Source: Solea solea
Lineage: Eukaryota > Chordata > Actinopteri > Pleuronectiformes > Soleidae
Direction: 5' to 3'
Assembly: GCF_958295425.1 (NCBI RefSeq)
Contig: NC_081141.1
Location: 19,065,180 to 19,129,179 of the forward strand
DNA: 64,000 nucleotides
Below, one piece after another: positions 40,959 through 61,802 of this stretch. The stretch's first letter is position 1; the number at the start of each line of letters is the position of its first letter. The translations under genes were made by a program, and so were the position numbers. The notes beneath the pieces were generated by a model. It worked only from the letters and a program-made list of their open reading frames with translations. It had not been told where the DNA came from and ran no database searches.

Positions 40959-41439
40959 TTTCTCACTCACTGTCCCATGTTGCTCTGTTTTGCCTTGTCA
41001 TACTCCGTCTCTCTTCCTCACTCTCTCCATCTCCCCTCAAACTCACTGTCCCTGTTGCTCCCTGCCACCCGCTACCCACCCCCCATATACTGTGGTCCAG
41101 CCCTAAGCTCTAACCCTTTAACCACCAGATCCTTACATAACAGACATGATGTTCACTAACAGTATTAACAGCAGCCACGTCTGCTCAGAAATGCATCACG
41201 TTTTTGTGTTTGAAAAGAAAAAAGTGACCTCCTTTCATTTGTGTTGTGTATTCCAGCACGACTGTCATCTCGGAAAACTGACTGTAGTCCGTGAGGCATT
41301 TTTGCATGCACACAAGCACTCATGCATGTGTGACTATTGGTGCATGCACTGCTGCAACATCATTGTCAGCACATACACGCACACCACCGCTTTAGATCAT
41401 TAATGGAACCACAAACACCCAGACAATGTCCCACTCATA

Positions 41440-41580
41440 ACGTACCATAACATACACACAAATGCAAATTAAACCCAGTTCTATAGAAACCAAGTCTTAA
41501 CCCTCAAAAAAAAAGTCCTTTAAAGTTGTGAGGACCAGCCAAAATTGTTCACACAAAGATAAGTCAAAGTTTTTCCTTAC
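41440..41580 (-). repeat. TTAGGG-like dispersed repeat, type I
   Basis: Carries AACCAAGTCTTAACCCTC and GTTGTGAGGACCAGCCAAAA, in the order seen at 6110-6300. Confidence 0.6.
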
Positions 41581-41604
41581 AGCTTACTACTCACACTACA
41601 CACG

Positions 41605-41810
41605 CACACACACAGGTTTGTGCAGCTATCCTTCTTAGGGATCTGCACTTGAGTTTCATTTGGACAGCCTAAACAAAGCCTTATCCCTAACCTTAACCTA
41701 ACCTTATTAGGAACACGGTTTTGCTCTCCATGAGGACAACTGGTCCTGACAAGGTCAGATTAATGAAGGAAAAGGTTGTAGAGAGGTAACAAATACAGGA
41801 ACACGCACAC
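41605..41810 (+). repeat. Dispersed repeat, type II
   Basis: CACACACAGGTTTGTGCAGC, CCCTAACCTTAACCTAACC, TGGTCCTGACAAGGTCAG and GAGGTAACAAATACAGG. It lies next to a type I unit, as at 5.8-6.3 kb. Confidence 0.65.
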
Positions 41811-43135
41811 ACATGGTTTCATTGCATCCCTTCATCTGAGGTTATTCACCTGAATAGAGGGCATATTTGAGAAAGCCTTTGTTCTCTTCTCTTTGGTAAG
41901 AGGTAAGTAATCGATATTTCTTTGTTCATTGTTGCACCTATAGATGATCAGAGAGAATGTGCATATTGTCTGTCATGTCATACATTAAGTCTCATTAATA
42001 TACATTTCAAAAACGGATCCTGACATCTAATTTAGGGTCGGTTATGACCCAAGATGTCCCGTCCTGTTCTGAATGATGGTCTTATGACTGCCTGTGAGAC
42101 ATGCAGACGGTTGGAAGCAGGCCACATGTGCTGGTCATTGCTTTTTATGGTGCTGGACAAGCTGGTAAAAAGGAGATGAAGGGAATAGAAGAGGAGATGA
42201 AGAGTGAACAGCTTAGACAGAGATGCCAACAAGCCCCTAGAGGAAGGGATAGCCTTAATCTGCACACTGTGCATGCATGTGGATCACTGTTTGATCTGCC
42301 TGGAAACATGTATGTTTGTGTCGTATGTGTGCACACGGGCTTGTGTGTGTGTGTGTGTGTTTACTCGTGTATGTTTATTCATGTGCTACAACGCAGAGAT
42401 CTCACAAAGGATTATTGTTGTGTAGGGATGTGCTCGCCTAAATAACCCACTTATGTGTTCACTTTTTATGTTTACATGTCAGCACAGCATGGAGATATAC
42501 AAAATCATATTTTTTTTTTTAACATGGACTGTATGTAATTCTGCTCCCCTGACCCTGTAGCATCCTTTTTTTATGATTATGTAAACAAGCGGTGATATGT
42601 AAGCCAAAATAAATACCAAAGACACAATAAAAACAAAAAACACGTACGAGTCGAAAGAAGAGACGCACGAAGAAGAGATGAGTCAAATGTACACTGACTC
42701 TGACTGTATAAGCCACATGTTAAGCACATTAAGCTCGAGTCAGAGAGAGGGATTAGAGAAAGATGAAAGATGAAAGTGGTCCTGCTCACCGACTCTGCAG
42801 CACTCGACGAAATGACAGATGTAAGCGGCAAGTGGGAGCAAGCAGCAGCTTTAAATTCAAACTAAAATGTAAAACTTCTGACATGAGTGACGGATCACAC
42901 GCAAACATACAGTATGCATTGTATGTTTAGCGCAATGTCTTTGCACACGTTACAGAGTAGATTTATGCACGCGCACACACAAAGTATTTCACAAATCATA
43001 CTTAAAAGTTATGTAATAAATACAAATATCCAGTAACAATTGACACGACAGTACAATAACAATATGGTAAATGTATGGCGATCATTTTTTCATAAATGAG
43101 AAGTCATGATATGGTAATCAGCAAGTAATAGATTG

Positions 43136-43350
43136 GGGTGACGGTAGCTCAGGGGTAGAGCGAGTCGTCTTTCAACTCAAAGGTTGTGGGTTTGATTCCA
43201 ATCTCCACTAGTCTACATGGACGTATGTGTTGTGCCAGTGAGTAAATGGTTATGAAAGATGAGTGATAGCACATAGATGTGCTGTGTGAATGGCAAAACC
43301 ATAGTGTAAAGCAACTTTGAGTGCTCAACTAGACCATTTATTAATAGAAA
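43136..43350 (+). mobile_element. tRNA-derived SINE
   Basis: Has an RNA polymerase III A box (TAGCTCAGGGGTAGAGCG) and B box (GGTTTGATTCC) spaced as in a tRNA gene, followed by a tRNA-unrelated body ending GCAACTTTGAGTGCTC and ACCATTTATTA. This is the layout of common percomorph SINEs. It shares CGTCTTTCAACT and AAGGTTGTGGGTT with the copy near 63.7 kb. Confidence 0.8.
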
Positions 43351-43735
43351 ATACCCGTGGGACAAAATAAAGGCTTAATTTCAACATTATAATATATTCA
43401 TTATCAATTTTGCAAATGTTTTAATGTGGATATAACTTTTAATGGTTTTAATGTAATATACATTTTTATTGCCATATAATTAACCCTTAGTGCTCATACG
43501 GCAATAGTAATTATAATATAATTATAATTATATAATAATATAATAATAATTTGCCATGGGAATAATACACAACTCCTTATATGGACATGGGGTGTGTGTT
43601 TATAGGTTACATATTCAGGCTTTAAAAAATGTGTGTGTGGGGGGGGGTTCTTCTTCTAATGTGTTGTTGACTTATGAGTTGTTATGTCACAAAATTAGAC
43701 TTGTTTTCCTTTTCTTTATGTTCATTAAAACGAGC

Positions 43736-43794
43736 CAAGTGAACTTTGAACTATGACGTATTTCCAAATTTCACAAATTCAATCCGATTTTAAA
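43736..43794 (+). repeat. Dispersed repeat pair B, copy 1
   Basis: A 59-bp block that differs at only 3 positions from 58402-58460. It contains TTTCCAAATTTCACAAATTC followed by AATCCGATTTTAAA. Confidence 0.75.
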
Positions 43795-45138
43795 CATTTT
43801 TAGTACTTGATATAAGACACTCTATATTGAACATTCTTATCGCCTCTATATATCCCAGCTTTCTTCTTCTTCACAGTATTGCAGTCTTAGTGCACAGTGT
43901 TATTGTTTTACTATATGTTTGTTGCACTTTCTCATCCTCAAAGTGCTAATTTGTTGTTTCCCCTGTGTTTCACTTCATGCCATTCAAAAAGAAAATGACC
44001 TTGTCTTGATGGAAAAATATATCCCTGGTGCGTGACTCTTCGAGCATGAGTTTGCACCAGTTCGACACTGCACATGTCAATGACTCAATTACTATCGAAC
44101 CATTGCAGCTGGTGATGGACCTGCACAATAATCTCCTGGCTAAAAGATGGAGTTGGCTGTTGGCTCCATGTGGAAAGAGGTCAATTATTATTGAGTGGCA
44201 CTGACTCTGTGTACTCTGACACAGGAATTAGTTGGAGATCGATACGCCACAAGTTACATAGGAATAAAAATGTTACATTATTGGTATTAAAGCGTATTTC
44301 CCATAGGGTATTGGGATTTTTTTAATCCCGATTACACAAACACTTACAAAAAACTTTAATCGTCTGACAGTTTAGAGACGGGGGAACATGGGATGCATTT
44401 ACCAGTTGTTGAACGTATGTAACTAACCTTTGTAAGAGGTGACAAATGTAATGTATACACTAAAACAACATGTAAATGCTCTCAAGAAAAACATATGCTG
44501 ATTAAAGTTTGGAAGACTGTGTCACAAAATCCTAACATTCTCATCATTTATGCAGTTCTGTTGTAATTAAGGCTCATGTTTACAGTCTTTGCTCAGGATT
44601 GTGTAATTTATTTATTGGCAGAGCAATTCATCTTCCTTACAGATGACTTATTGTATGATATGCATTGTTTGTTAATGGGTTTTAAAGAATAATACAGATA
44701 CGTCTGCTGAAGACGACCAGACATCCACCTACTGCTCCGGTTTCAGGCACAGTTGTTACGTAACGTGGCAGCATGTGAGTCATACAGGGAATTATGGTTA
44801 TGGTATAGAGCTGTAAATCACGTAATGCATGTCTTAAGCCTCTTTAGGGCCTGACTGGGTTTTTATTTACTACCACACAAGGGAATAATCTGGGTTATAC
44901 ATTAAATGATGTGGAAAAAAACAGGTCATAACATGCGCTTCAATAAGTTGAATGATTTTCAGTCAATAACAAAAGAGCACTGCTGGACTCTTGTCCATCT
45001 TTTTCTGTTTGTTTTTACCATTTCATTGTATTTGCTTGTAAAAAATGTGAAGTTTAATGATTTTATTAGATTTGGTAACAATATAGTAATAGAAACGATC
45101 TATCAACTACAACTCGGGCAATCTTGATCACAACATCT

Positions 45139-45144
45139 TTTATT
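45139..45144 (-). promoter_or_regulatory. candidate polyadenylation signal for the Reeler gene
   Basis: AATAAA on the minus strand, about 390 bases past the stop codon at 45531. Confidence 0.35.
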
Positions 45145-45530
45145 CATTAGATTACATTACAGCAAAGGAATGTGATGAAGTGGTAAATAGAAACATAGGT
45201 GAAATGGTGAATAAAGTTTAATGTGAATATGTGTATAATAAAAACGTATTATCTCCACTCTTCTATATTTATACCTTACTCTTAAAAATGTATGTGTGTT
45301 CATGTATAAAGACCTCAAATTATTTAAAGTGCAGCTCAGGTCTGTAAAAGTGTTCCAGTTCATCTCTCATCCATATTAAATATGACAGAACACACAGATG
45401 AGACTGCATAATGCAAATTTACCTCATACACTTGCAGGAGGCCATTGAAGAGGAGAAAGTAGATAATTGTAAGAAAACAGTATAGAGTTTTCTGTGATTG
45501 GGGCGGAAACATTTTCTTTTCACGTCAGGT

Positions 45531-47237
45531 TCACGCCAGCACTTGGACCATTAGGAGAAAACATGTGATGAGGAGAAGCAGAAGATTTCCTTCACCCATC
45601 TGAGCACTATCACCTGCTTCACCTGTTGTCAGATAAATAGCTCCTGGTGGTCCTGAAAAGAAGAAAGTCAGGACAGTAAATAAAAAACAACAACAAAAAA
45701 AACAACATTTTCTCTGTAAATGTATTATTGATTTGTCACTCTGCTTCACCAACCTCTGGTCAGAGTAACAGACTTGACATTAATCCAGAAAACTGTGCGC
45801 TGCTGAGCTATGGTGGCCCTGAAAAAACAAAGTATTTTTATTAGTTTTTAGTAGTTTTTAGTAGTTTTTTACAGTGCCAGCAAATGTCACCCATTCATTT
45901 TTACTATTACAGAGATAAAATAGCAAAAGATGGATTGATTGTATTGAAGTAAAGTACGTTGACTTACATGAAGTAGACAGGGCTTGTGGAGTCGGACGGC
46001 GTCCATCTGTATACAGTGGTGTTACCTTTCACGTTGGTGTTGGAATGAGTAACAGCACCTTGTGGATTTCCACTGCACTGTGAACATAAAACATTTACAA
46101 CATTTCTTGGCTCTCTCTCTCGTTAATTCCACTTTCATCTTGCTTGCAAAATTGTCATGAAAAATTCATCGTCGATTGAGAAGGATTCTTAATAATGGCA
46201 AACGAGATGCTATAAGTTCTGTTGTTTGTATTTTGTAGCTGTAGGTTGACATCATTTTTCTTCGCTGCATTTTAACATTATGTTAGGAGTACTAAGTACA
46301 ACGTGCCACCAAAGGGGGTCACCTGCAGAAACTTGGTGTCTGGAGGAGGAAGCGTCCAGGTCCCCACAGCGTCGGTTTTGCCGCTTGTTCGAGCCTCCAG
46401 AAGCACACCTCTGTACTCCGGTCCGGTGATGGTCACTGCAAGAAAACACGGCAGAGCAGATGATGCTGCTGTGATGAACCTCAACATGCAACACATTAAG
46501 AGTTCCATAAGAGTTCCATAACCTCACAAAATGCCAAGCCCCTGTCCCCTGAGCAAGGCATCTAATCCCCCATTGCTCCCTGGGCACAGATAAGTGCTGC
46601 CCACTGTTCATTGCTGGTGTGTAAGAAGGATGGCTTAAATCCAGAGGGCACATTAACTATCACAAATTGGTGTGTGTGTGTGTGTGTGTGTGCAAAAATA
46701 ACTCATTCTAATTCTGTCATACAAGCGTGGGTGAATTGTGTCCATACAACGTCAGCTGCTGTAAAATGAAAAATTTGTTTATATATCAAAACTTTGCTAT
46801 CGTGTCTGAATTTAAGAAATTTGACACCAGACATCACAACATGAACACAGAGGTGAGTATAAGACGTGAGGATGTGACACATCCAGTGACCTAGTAATGC
46901 CACAGAATATGATGTATTAATAATAGAGATGTTTTCTAAAGTCAAATAACAACTATACCCATATAACCAATAAAAACAAAGCAAAAAACTACTATCTTTA
47001 TGAACGGATAAGTAACAAAAGCTTTAGTGTTTGCATCGTCTTACCTGTAATGGGCTTCCCCGGATTAAATGTCTTGGCGTTAGTGAGAAGAACATAGGGA
47101 GCTGGTGAATGCTGAGGCTCTACCCCAGTGTGGCGAGGAATCATATCCTCGCAGGCACCAGTCGGAGCACCGGAGGGATAACCACTGACCAGACCGAGCA
47201 CTCCAAGTGCCAAGACACCACCCAACACCCGCTCCAT
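45531..47237 (-). CDS. Secreted Reeler-domain protein with GPI-anchor-like tail
   Basis: Five exons join in phase: 47045-47237, 46323-46435, 45968-46077, 45754-45818 and 45531-45652, giving 200 residues. Residues 1-19 form a signal peptide (MERVLGGVLALGVLGLVSG). Residues 20-160 are a Reeler domain: YPSGAP..ACEDM..RHTG at the start, KPITVTITGPEYRGVLLEAR, FLQCSGNPQGAVTHSN, VYRWTPP-like VYRWTPSDSTSPVYF, and QQRTVFWINVKS. Cys29 and Cys103 are the likely domain disulfide. The end has a small-residue stretch (TTGEAGDSAQ), then a hydrophobic tail from 184 to the stop with no basic residues after it, which fits GPI attachment better than a transmembrane anchor. Related stand-alone Reeler proteins are annotated as putative defense proteins or as ferric-chelate-reductase-like, but this one lacks DOMON and cytochrome b561 domains, so reductase activity is not expected. 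The function is unknown. An in-frame ATG at 47300 would add 21 residues before the signal peptide and is less likely. Confidence 0.87.
46525..46690 (+). mobile_element. SINE body fragment in Reeler intron 1
   Basis: Contains CCTGAGCAAGGCATCTAATC, CATTGCTCCCTGGGCAC and a GGCTTAAATCCAGAGG tail followed by (TG)n. These are the typical body and tail of a fish SINE. The tRNA head is missing. Confidence 0.6.
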
Positions 47238-47565
47238 GAGGCCGAATGACAAAGTGTCTGCTCTGCACTGCACAATCACTGGTGTAAGATGATCCAACAC
47301 AAAGTTGCTGAATCACACAACCAATTGAATTAATTAACTTCCCTGGTTATTCCTTATCTAACCATAAAATGTGCTTTCACATGCTCACTCTTAATCATCG
47401 GTTTATCAGGCTTTGCATGGGAGCACATGATCACTGCTGTTTATTGTGAGACTTCAGTTCAATTGGTACCGGATTAAAGGCAATTCCAAATAGTCAAGGG
47501 TAGGAGGGCGCACAACACAATTACTTCAGTGTTTATATGTGTATATGCTGTGTATATAGATGTCA

Positions 47566-47611
47566 AGCGATGGCTGTGAGGCAACAGTGCTAACCACTGC
47601 AGCACCGTGCA
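47566..47611 (-). mobile_element. SINE head fragment
   Basis: On the minus strand it reads GCACGGTGCTGCAGTGGTTA then GCACTGTTGCCTCACAGC. This matches the 5' end of a common fish tRNA-SINE. Only about 45 bases remain. Confidence 0.55.
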
Positions 47612-48098
47612 TGAAATGTGCGCGAAATGTTACATATCTGCCAAATGTCTCCGAGGTATAGTTCTCAGAAAAAAGATTTCAAAGGAAGTTCCGCCGTTTA
47701 CTCACATGTGCATAAACGATTAGTTTCTCTGTTGCTGTCTTTTTGTAAGAAGGACAAAGCAAGTTTGGATTGAACTTAAACTTAACCAGATAGAATGATA
47801 AAAAATACAAATAAAAAGGTAGGACAAAATGATGGTTTATGGCCATAACACTTGACACTTTCCTGCTCTTGTCTGCAGAATAAAATATGTATAATTTACG
47901 TCACATACAAAAGAACAGCTGATGTGAACTGGACTCTGAGAATAGAAGAAGAAGAAGAAGAAGCATAATGCACATTAGTGCGGTGGGGCTTGGACTTACC
48001 TGAGAATGCGCTCTCTGGCTCTCATCTGTTTAAATTTATTTATTTATTTATTTCTCTCAGAAGATATTCTTTTTCATCATTTATTGAGGGATAAAGTT

Positions 48099-48123
48099 TA
48101 TATATATATATATATATATATAT
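48099..48123 (+). repeat. (TA)n microsatellite
   Basis: About 12 TA units in intergenic DNA. Confidence 0.93.
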
Positions 48124-49070
48124 AGTATATAAGGAAGAACGTGATTTGCGTGATGCTCTGCTCTCTGGATATCAGCTCATCCTCCTATTGTATTAATTTT
48201 CTCACACAGTTTATCATGTAAAATAGATCAAAATCATGGGAACTAATGATACTGACACCAATCTTATTTTTGGGCAAAACTAAACACGGCATTCCCCTGC
48301 CTTCTTCCCCCACAATAAAGTTTGTTCTGTGAAGCTCCGAATGTGGGAAATGCCAATCCAAATAGAACATTTCCTTGTATGGTAATCATTTATCAAAGTT
48401 GATATGAGCAAAAGTCATGTGATTTATTTTTCCCAAACGGAAAAGCTTGAGCCTTTTTGAGTTGAACAACTCAGTGCAGACACAAAAACAGTGTAGCAGA
48501 AGTCCCGTTTTTACACTACTTGAATATAATTATGTGTAATTATTTTTTTTATTAAATTCCATTACTCACTGTACAACAACATAAGGACAATCTGTGCAAC
48601 TGTTGAGTGCCTTGCGTTGTGACTTTTTGCACCTCACAGCACGTTTCTTATTCATTAGCATCAGTATTCTTCATAATTAACAGTTGATTCATTGTGGTAT
48701 TGCGTCAGAAATCAAAATCTGAGTGAGAAGACTGTCCTCCTTTTTAGGTGATATGGATTTAGTCAGGATTTAAATGGGTTATTATTTTTTGTAATGTGCT
48801 TTTTCTATGGCACTCAAATGAAGAACGAGACAATGGATGAGGATTAGTTTTAGGTAACTAGCATTAATAACAACAGCATGATAAAAACTAAATTATGAAA
48901 CATTAGTCATGACGTTATGAAGTGACTTGGATATTTCACGTTGACAAGATAGGGATGACCTCAATAGAACAAAAATGATTTCATATAAGTGATTGAGACA
49001 TGTAATAATATGATGTACTGTAATACTCACTGTACATACTTTATATTTATACATACTGTATGCATCTAGC

Positions 49071-49435
49071 CAGAGGTGGAAAGTAATGACTGTATTTCGC
49101 TGTTTTAAATCAGTTTTTTTTCCAAACATTTTTGGCCTAAATTTAAAAGAAAATATAGATACTTACTGGATACTTTGGCAATACATGAGGACATTATATG
49201 TTTACAGACTTTATTTTGTCAGCACTTTAATTTGTAAAAGTTTGCCTTTGATTAAGAACAATGTGAGATTTGTGTCCCCTCGTCCTTTTTGCACGACACA
49301 AGAAAGAACGCTATCTTTATTAAAAAAGCAAAAAGAGTAAATTTTACTACTTTCTTACTTGTACTCAAGTAAAATGATATCAAAACAGTGGTACTTTTAC
49401 TTGAGTAGAATATTTCAGTTCTCTTTCCACCTCTG
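49071..49435 (+). mobile_element. Non-autonomous DNA transposon (MITE), hAT-like
   Basis: Perfect 13-bp terminal inverted repeats, CAGAGGTGGAAAG at 49071-49083 and CTTTCCACCTCTG at 49423-49435, bound a 365-bp element. The flanks CATCTAGC and CACCTATA are similar 8-mers, as expected for an old hAT target duplication. The subterminal region carries TACTTTTACTTGAGTA-type motifs common in fish hAT MITEs. There is no transposase ORF. Confidence 0.75.
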
Positions 49436-49439
49436 CACC

Positions 49440-49620
49440 TATACGTTCATGCACACACATAATTATCATACTACAGTATTATACCTGCACTTTCTGTGTA
49501 CATTATATTTATTCTGTTACTGCTTATGCACTTGTGTGGCTAGATACAATTCTACATTTCATTGCCTCGTACCCGTGACATGCAATGACGATAAAGTTGA
49601 ATCTAAATCTAATCTAATGT
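49440..49620 (+). mobile_element. LINE 3' tail
   Basis: Reads CACTTTCTGTGTACATTATA, CATTTCATTGCC, then CAATGACGATAAAGTTGAAT and a short (AATCT)n tail. This is the typical 3' end of a fish non-LTR retrotransposon, directly beside the MITE. Confidence 0.6.
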
Positions 49621-50025
49621 TGACCAAATGTCACTGCTGCTCACTGCGTCATTTGAGCATGAAACTCTAAACAACAACTCTAGACAAATATCCTCTCACA
49701 GTTCTAGGCTACAGGCTCCCAAACACAGTGAAACAGAGACACAGCTATGTGTGTTTGTGGCATTCTTTCTTGCATTGTGTGTCAGGGGAGACCAGCAAGA
49801 GAACGGTCGATTAATAGTCAATAGAAAATTCCACAGAGCGGCACAGTCGCTGACATAGTTACATGATGATGTTGCTGAGAGCAGTGAATTAAAGTCAGTT
49901 GATGTTCTTCTTTCTAAACCAAACCAGGAAGTGAACAGTGATCAGGAGAATATAACAATAAAGTTGTCAAGTCAAGCTGCAAAAATGTATCTTGTGCAGT
50001 AACTTGTGTCACATAAATGTAAAGT

Positions 50026-50150
50026 TGCATGGATGTTGTGAAGGAGGACGTGAGGACAGCTGGTGTAACAGAAGAGGACACAAGGGAGAGGACAAGATGG
50101 AGGCAGGTGATCTGCTGTGGTAAAGGGAGAAGCCAAAAGAAGGAGAAATA
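50026..50150 (+). mobile_element. LINE coding fossil
   Basis: The translation VKEDVRTAGVTEEDTRERTR then WRQVICCGKGRSQKKEK resembles the C-terminal end of fish LINE ORF2 proteins, followed by the remnant 3' UTR. It is a fragment without a reverse transcriptase domain. Confidence 0.6.
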
Positions 50151-50675
50151 TAAATGTGAAGAGATTCCCCCACAACATGTACAGATAGAGTGTTATTTAA
50201 CCTTCAACTCAGGCAAACCAAAGCAGTTTCAAACAGTTTCCAAAGCCGAACAGAAAAACACAATTAAACCACGAGTCTTGTCGCAGTTTGATTGAAAAGA
50301 CCTTCAAAGAGGGCAATAAAAGTAAAAAAAATGACAAAAAAACAGGATTGTGATGTGCCTCTTTGTGTCCAGACCAAACATTTACGGAAAATTGTGCTCG
50401 AGGGGTTTGTGGTTTGTCTTGTGTTCGTACAAAACACTTCATACGCTATTCATCATGGCTTTGCTGTCACTGTTGTGTTGTGTTTAAGATAAGAGCACCT
50501 TAAAAACACCCTGTAAAAAAAATAATAATTGTATTTTTCATTGAATGATTTCTTGTGAATAATGCAAAGTGTGAGGACACGGAAGTCATTCGACTGCGAT
50601 CTGCATTGAATATAGAACTGCCTCTCCTTTAACACCAGAAAATATTGGGGGATTTGCCTCGATCTACAATAAACA

Positions 50676-50826
50676 CTATAATTCTGCTGTCCGTGTTCTC
50701 ACTAAGACCAAAATTGAGGACAACAACTCCAGGCCTGAGGTCCTTACACTGGCTTCACGTCTGCCGATTAATTTATTTTAAAATGTTGCCGTTAGTCTTT
50801 AATACACTGAATGGTTAAGGTCCAGT
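50676..50826 (+). mobile_element. LINE reverse transcriptase C-terminal fossil
   Basis: Reads (N)SAVRVLTKTK then LTLASRLPINLF with stops. It aligns by eye with the NAAARVLTRTK..LHWLPV region found near the end of many fish LINE ORF2 proteins. The coding frame is broken by stop codons. Confidence 0.6.
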
Positions 50827-52341
50827 CTCCAAAAATTAAAATGTCAAACTCAAACAAAACATTTAATTAGCTTGTCTATTTTGGTTGGTTTGGTTAATTT
50901 ACAGTCCAGTGAACCTCACTTGTTTATTGTGTAACGTGTCTTATTTCATCTTGCAGTGCATGGGAAGTGGCAGTTGTTACATTTCCTTGACCATAAATAG
51001 CTCATTTAAAAAGTTAAGGATCCAGTATTTGTGTGTGTTGTGGTTTTGTGTACAATCCCGGTCTTGTTGGCACTCGGGTCGATTTGGGTCATCCGTCTGA
51101 CCTCACTAACAAAGTGGTCAAAAGAAAGCTCAAATCTAACCTTTAAAGGTTTAAATCGATCAAACACAGACACTAAATCAACATATTACTACATCCTATA
51201 GATATTTCCTCTGTCAAAATTAAATACATATTTTTACAGACAAACTCAACTAATCACTCATTCATACGACACATGGCGTTTTAAATGACTTTTCACATTC
51301 AGGCCATAAACCGATCTTTGGCTAATGAAGTGTCATCACGTGTGTATTAATTTAACTGTTTATTTATTTTATTTCAGGATTTTGTGATGAATTTGACAAC
51401 TTTATAATTCATAAAACACAGTATATAGATAGAACATGTGCAGACAGACCCTTTTAAAGGGTAAAGCTTAGGCATGAGGAAGCATGAGAGCGGACAATTT
51501 TGCACAGAGGCGTGAAAATGCTCAAATAGTTGAGACGATCACATTTTCTGTGGTGTGAAAGCGATTGAACTAATAAGGGCTGATGTTCACAGAGTTGTGC
51601 TTTTGTTCAAACAGCCAGCAGCACAATCCCACACACACTTCTCCCCAGGATTTTGGCTCCTTCCCCGCGTCAACATCAGACCCTCGTGTGACTAGCATCT
51701 GAGTGTCCCAAAAATGGAAAAAAAAGGCATGTAAACTAACAGAAAGTGAAAAATACAATATCGTCACACCGCCTCCACTAAACTAGAAGCCTTTAAAACA
51801 TCAATCAAGACTAGACAATAGTCTACAGTACAGACACCAACAAGAACACAAATGTCACGACAGAAACACAAATCCTCAAAAACCAAAATCCTCTACAAAG
51901 CAGTTTATCTCTGCGGGCTGCTCTGGGTCAGGTTTGTGGAATATTTGTGATGACTCTTGATCCCTCAGCTCACTTGGATCTTCCAGCAATCAAGTAAGGA
52001 TTTACAGTTTTAAAAAAAACAAAGTACAATTTGAATCATCACGTGAAAAAACGTCCTTCAGATTTCAAAGACCCTCGTTTCTGTCTCCACTCACAAAGTA
52101 CTTGTCCTCTGATCAGTGAGTTGTTAAATGTTAAAACAAACCTTACAAACTTGGTTAGGTTTGAGTTGAAACTTCTCACACACACACACACACACACTGT
52201 CAGCACTGAATTGGTTTACCAAAATGATATTGTTTGAGTTTCCGCTCATTTTGGTGCGGGCAAGTCAGTTTTCAAGGCGATGAATCACCTCTCGGTTGTG
52301 CTGAAAGGAGTTACCGCACCTCTTTTGGAAGCTACTATGTT

Positions 52342-61802
<9,461 letters not shown>

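Larger units (their letters stand above)
40433..45138. other. Intergenic region upstream of opn4x
   Basis: The first few hundred bases should hold the opn4x 5' UTR and promoter, but no clear TATA box or splice acceptor was identified. The rest holds a (CT)n tract, a TTAGGG-like repeat, a tRNA-derived SINE and AT-rich DNA. Confidence 0.6.
47238..52341. other. Region between the Reeler gene and egflam: transposon remnants and egflam 3' UTR
   Basis: No coding exon of a host gene was seen. The region contains a SINE head fragment, a MITE, a LINE 3' tail and two LINE coding fossils. Bases from about 51350 to 52341 are the likely egflam 3' UTR. Confidence 0.6.

Noticed and set aside
43138..43210. 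tRNA gene
   Set aside because: A and B boxes are present, but the arms do not pair well and a tRNA-unrelated body follows. A second diverged copy exists at 63.7 kb. It is a SINE.
47237..47300. Longer Reeler protein starting at the ATG at 47300
   Set aside because: The extra 21 residues are polar and would bury the signal peptide; the ATG at 47237 directly precedes a hydrophobic signal sequence.
50029..50295. 88-residue plus-strand open frame as a host gene
   Set aside because: The first half resembles the C-terminus of a LINE ORF2 protein; the second half is unrelated sequence with no splice support.
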